Assembly (NCBI GenBank): GCA_032433765.1
Contig: JAVIAB010000092.1
Span: 69,524,995 to 69,588,994, forward strand
DNA length: 64,000 nt
Source of the DNA: Megaustenia siamemsis
Taxonomy: Eukaryota > Mollusca > Gastropoda > Stylommatophora > Ariophantidae
Reading direction: 5' to 3'
Shown here: positions 61,797 through 64,000 of the stretch, in pieces
Numbering within the stretch: position 1 is the stretch's first letter
How the letters are laid out: each line of letters begins with the position of its first letter
Notes under the pieces: generated by a model
The model's database searches: none
What the model saw: the letters and a program-made list of their open reading frames with translations, nothing else
What the model was told of the DNA's origin: nothing
Made by a program: the position numbers and the translations under genes

Positions 61797-62235
61797 ATCA
61801 TCATCACGTACCGGGCCTGCTGGCGTAGGTGATCATGTCTCTCCACAACATTCGATCTCGGCAGCTATTCATCATTTCTGTTGTTGACCTTCTGCCAAGA
61901 CCATTCTCTTAAGCTGTCTGTTATTTTTTCTCTTTGCTTCCCTCTATCTCTTCGTCCCTCAATTTTTCCGGTTGTTACAATATATTCCAGCTGTTCTCTT
62001 CTCATTACATGGCCAAAAAATGATGATTGTCTCTTCCTAACATTGGAAATTAGCTCTCTTTTTGCTTTGACCTTTCTCAGAACCTCTTCATTACTCTTCT
62101 TAGCTGTCCATGGTATTCTGAACATTCTTCTGTAAAACCACATTTCTACAGACTCCAGTGATTTTCTTGTCTGTTGTCCTATTGTCCATGATTCACATCC
62201 GTATGTTAAGACTGGCTCTACGTAACATTTAAGAA
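61797..62235 (-). mobile_element. L2 LINE 3' end, best coding copy
   Basis: The minus-strand element end opens with TCATCATCACGTACCGG. The frame at 61865-62143 reads MWFYRRMFRIPWTAKKSNEE, RKRQSSFFGHVMRREQLEYI, VTTGKIEGRRDRGKQREKIT and DSLREWSWQKVNNRNDE: the complete C-terminal tail after the F-MWFYRRM block, uninterrupted for 92 codons. Further upstream (to 62235) GPIVHDSHPYVKT-type sequence is out of frame. It gives the reference for the fragments at 14.7, 34.5-35.5, 45.4, 57.9 and 63.1 kb. Confidence 0.85.
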
Positions 62236-62644
62236 CTCTTTTGGCGATTCATGATTATACAAAGAAACTACGATGATGGTTTTCTGTTGCCTTCCCTCGG
62301 TTTGTTTACGGTTGACTCCGCTAGTCTTTAACTAAAAAGTCTCACCCACAAGGCAGTGGGGTTGTTTTACGTCAGGGTACCCTCCCTTAGCCTTTTACTC
62401 TCCCGAGCTTACCTGCAATGCAGCAGGGCAGCCATAGGTTGTACTGTTTACTGCATACAGTAGCAGGTAAAATTACCCGACCTGACCGTTGTGTTATAGA
62501 CCACTTAAAAAGTGCATTTCAGCCCGAACTATCCGATGTCACTACGGCAGTATTTAGTTTCTACTTTCTCTCTTTGATTTCTTCCCACATCCAAAGAATG
62601 GTAGCCATTTTCCGTGACCATCAAGTAGAGATAGCAGGTTCTCG
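62236..62644. other. Unclassified sequence with weak repeat C similarity
   Basis: GTGCATTTCAGCCCGAACTA + TCCGATGTCACTACGG (62510-62545) resembles the centre of minus-strand repeat C. The rest is unmatched, and an 83-codon plus ORF (62418-62669) has no motif. Confidence 0.35.
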
Positions 62645-63011
62645 GTCAACTCAGATTCAATACCTCTGACCCCAACAGTTACTCAGAGAATTGTGGAAGA
62701 ATGATCGCCGTACTCAGATTCAATACCTCTGACCCCAACAGTTACTCAGAGAATTGTGGAAGAATATGATCGCCGTACTCAGATTCAATACCTCTGACCC
62801 CAACAGTTACTCAGAGAATTGTGGAAGAATATGATCGCCGTACTCAGATTCAATACCTCTGACCCCAACAGTTACTCAGAGAATTGTGGAAGAATATGAT
62901 CGCCGTACTCAGATTCAATACCTCTGACCCCAACAGTTACTCAGAGAATTGTGGAAGAATATGATCGCCGTACTCAGATTCAATACCTCTGACCCCAACA
63001 GTTACTCAGAG
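62645..63011. repeat. 65-bp minisatellite
   Basis: Five and a half copies of TACTCAGATTCAATACCTCT, GACCCCAACAGTTACTCAGA, GAATTGTGGAAGAATATGAT, CGCCG. Units are identical apart from a 2-bp gap in the first, so the array is very young. Confidence 0.97.
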
Positions 63012-63049
63012 GGCGCATATTGCTATTCTTTAATAGTGGTCGCTGAAGT

Positions 63050-63335
63050 CGTCTGATTCTCAAAGAGGCCAACACAAAAAGGGAGCTCCTAAAAAAAACA
63101 TCCGAAAGAAACAATCAACATTTTTCGGACACATCATGAGAAGAGGAAAGTTGGAATGCTTGATTACAACTGGCAAAATACAGGCAAAGAGAGATCGCGG
63201 ACGACAAAGAGAGAAGATTCTAGACAGCTTAGTATCAGTCAACAACAGAACTGATAAAATACCATGTGGATAGAAGATTGTGGAAGGACATGTTCGCTTA
63301 CGCCAACCGGTATGGCACATGATGATGATGATGAA
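63050..63335 (+). mobile_element. L2 LINE 3' fragment with (ATG)n tail
   Basis: Plus-sense CAAAGAGGCCAACACAAAAA, GAGAAGAGGAAAGTTGGAAT, AGAGATCGCGGACGACAAAG, CGCTTACGCCAACCGGTATG and a closing (GATGAT)n at 63320-63335. Confidence 0.83.
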
Positions 63336-64000
63336 GACGTCTGGCGTTAATTAAGCTCACAGATTTGATCAGCATTTTCGCTTTTACAGAGGAAAGGTCA
63401 TTTCACATTCGCCAATGGAAGTCTTTTTAATGTATTCCTCGTGATATTCAAAGAGCAAGAATAGAGATGTTTATATTTATCTCTAATTGCCCACAGAGTG
63501 TAAGAGTTCACTCAAACACTCAATTACAAGTCGATGTTTTCTAACCACACTGGGAAAATCATCTCGGAATGAAATATACCTGATTCATGTATTCCTGGAA
63601 CAAAACCAAGTTCAAGTTGCGATAACTCTTTGAGTGGCTACTGTCCTGAAAGAGCGGGAAAATTTGTCAGAGGCGCCGAGACAAACTGAAATATCTTGTG
63701 CCTGGTAGATAAGCTGAAGGAGTAGGTAAATGGGCAGATAACTTCTTGAGATATATAGGCCTCTATATATTCTGTAAGTGTACTCTTTATGAGTGCCTGG
63801 GAGTGTGGTTGTTACCGTTCCTGAACAGGTGAACAAGAATGATATTTTGGGGGAAATTAGTGGGGAAATTAGTCTCAGAAAAGGGAGCTGGTTTAGGAAA
63901 TAAATTAAGAAAAGATGAAGGTTGGGGGAAGAAAGAAATTATGACAACAAACATTAAACTTATTAAAGGAACGACATAATGTCTACAATAAAATTTACGA
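63336..64000. other. Unique sequence, nothing recognised
   Basis: About 660 bp to the window end. A 74-codon minus ORF (63612-63836) has no recognisable motif. Confidence 0.4.

Overview
This window looks like intergenic, repeat-dominated DNA from an invertebrate animal, and I find no convincing host protein-coding gene in it. The evidence is several non-LTR retrotransposon lineages, a Penelope-like element, a mariner transposon, at least four tRNA-headed SINE families, and about 24 tandem arrays that together fill roughly 24 kb (about 38%, my estimate). The mix fits a lophotrochozoan, perhaps a mollusc, but nothing seen is diagnostic and that assignment is an inference. Family names used here (SINE-A, SINE-B, SINE-2, SINE-D, repeats C, E and F, LINE groups L1 to L5) are my own labels, built by comparing copies within the window.

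Layout. 0-4 kb: an (ATC/ACC)n tract, a 52-bp minisatellite and (TA)n. 4-7.6 kb: a nested pair of minus-strand non-LTR elements, in which an RNase H-bearing I-like element sits inside an L1 copy. 7.8-19.4 kb: SINEs, several minisatellites (5, 26, 29, 22 and 66 bp) and LINE tails. 19.4-22.6 kb: a single SINE-D copy whose internal 30-bp segment has been amplified about 97 times. 22.7-25.1 kb: a 65-bp array, then SINE-2 and repeat C copies. 25.2-27.3 kb: a Penelope-like remnant with a GIY-YIG domain. 27.4-33.8 kb: a SINE-D copy, then 36-bp, 24-bp and 22-bp arrays; the 24-bp array carries a 1.33-kb mariner. 34.5-35.5 kb: three LINE 3' fragments. 36.2-40.7 kb: a graded, degenerate 27-28-bp satellite carrying four insertions. 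41-44 kb: repeat C, SINE-B and a 37-bp array. 45-52 kb: LINE tails, SINEs, a duplicated repeat F locus and a 73-bp array. 52.7-55.6 kb: a 48-bp array with two insertions. 56-64 kb: 53-, 21-, 30- and 65-bp arrays and more LINE tails.

How the parts relate. Tandem arrays act as landing pads. Insertions inside them have clear target-site duplications, so relative ages can be read. Retroposons also feed tandem repeats: a SINE tail has grown into a (TTTAC)n tract, a SINE 5' end is triplicated, and one SINE internal segment became a 2.9-kb satellite. The long ORFs (up to 767 codons) all lie in arrays whose unit is a multiple of 3, or in mobile-element remnants. The coding remnants carry frameshifts, stops or truncations.
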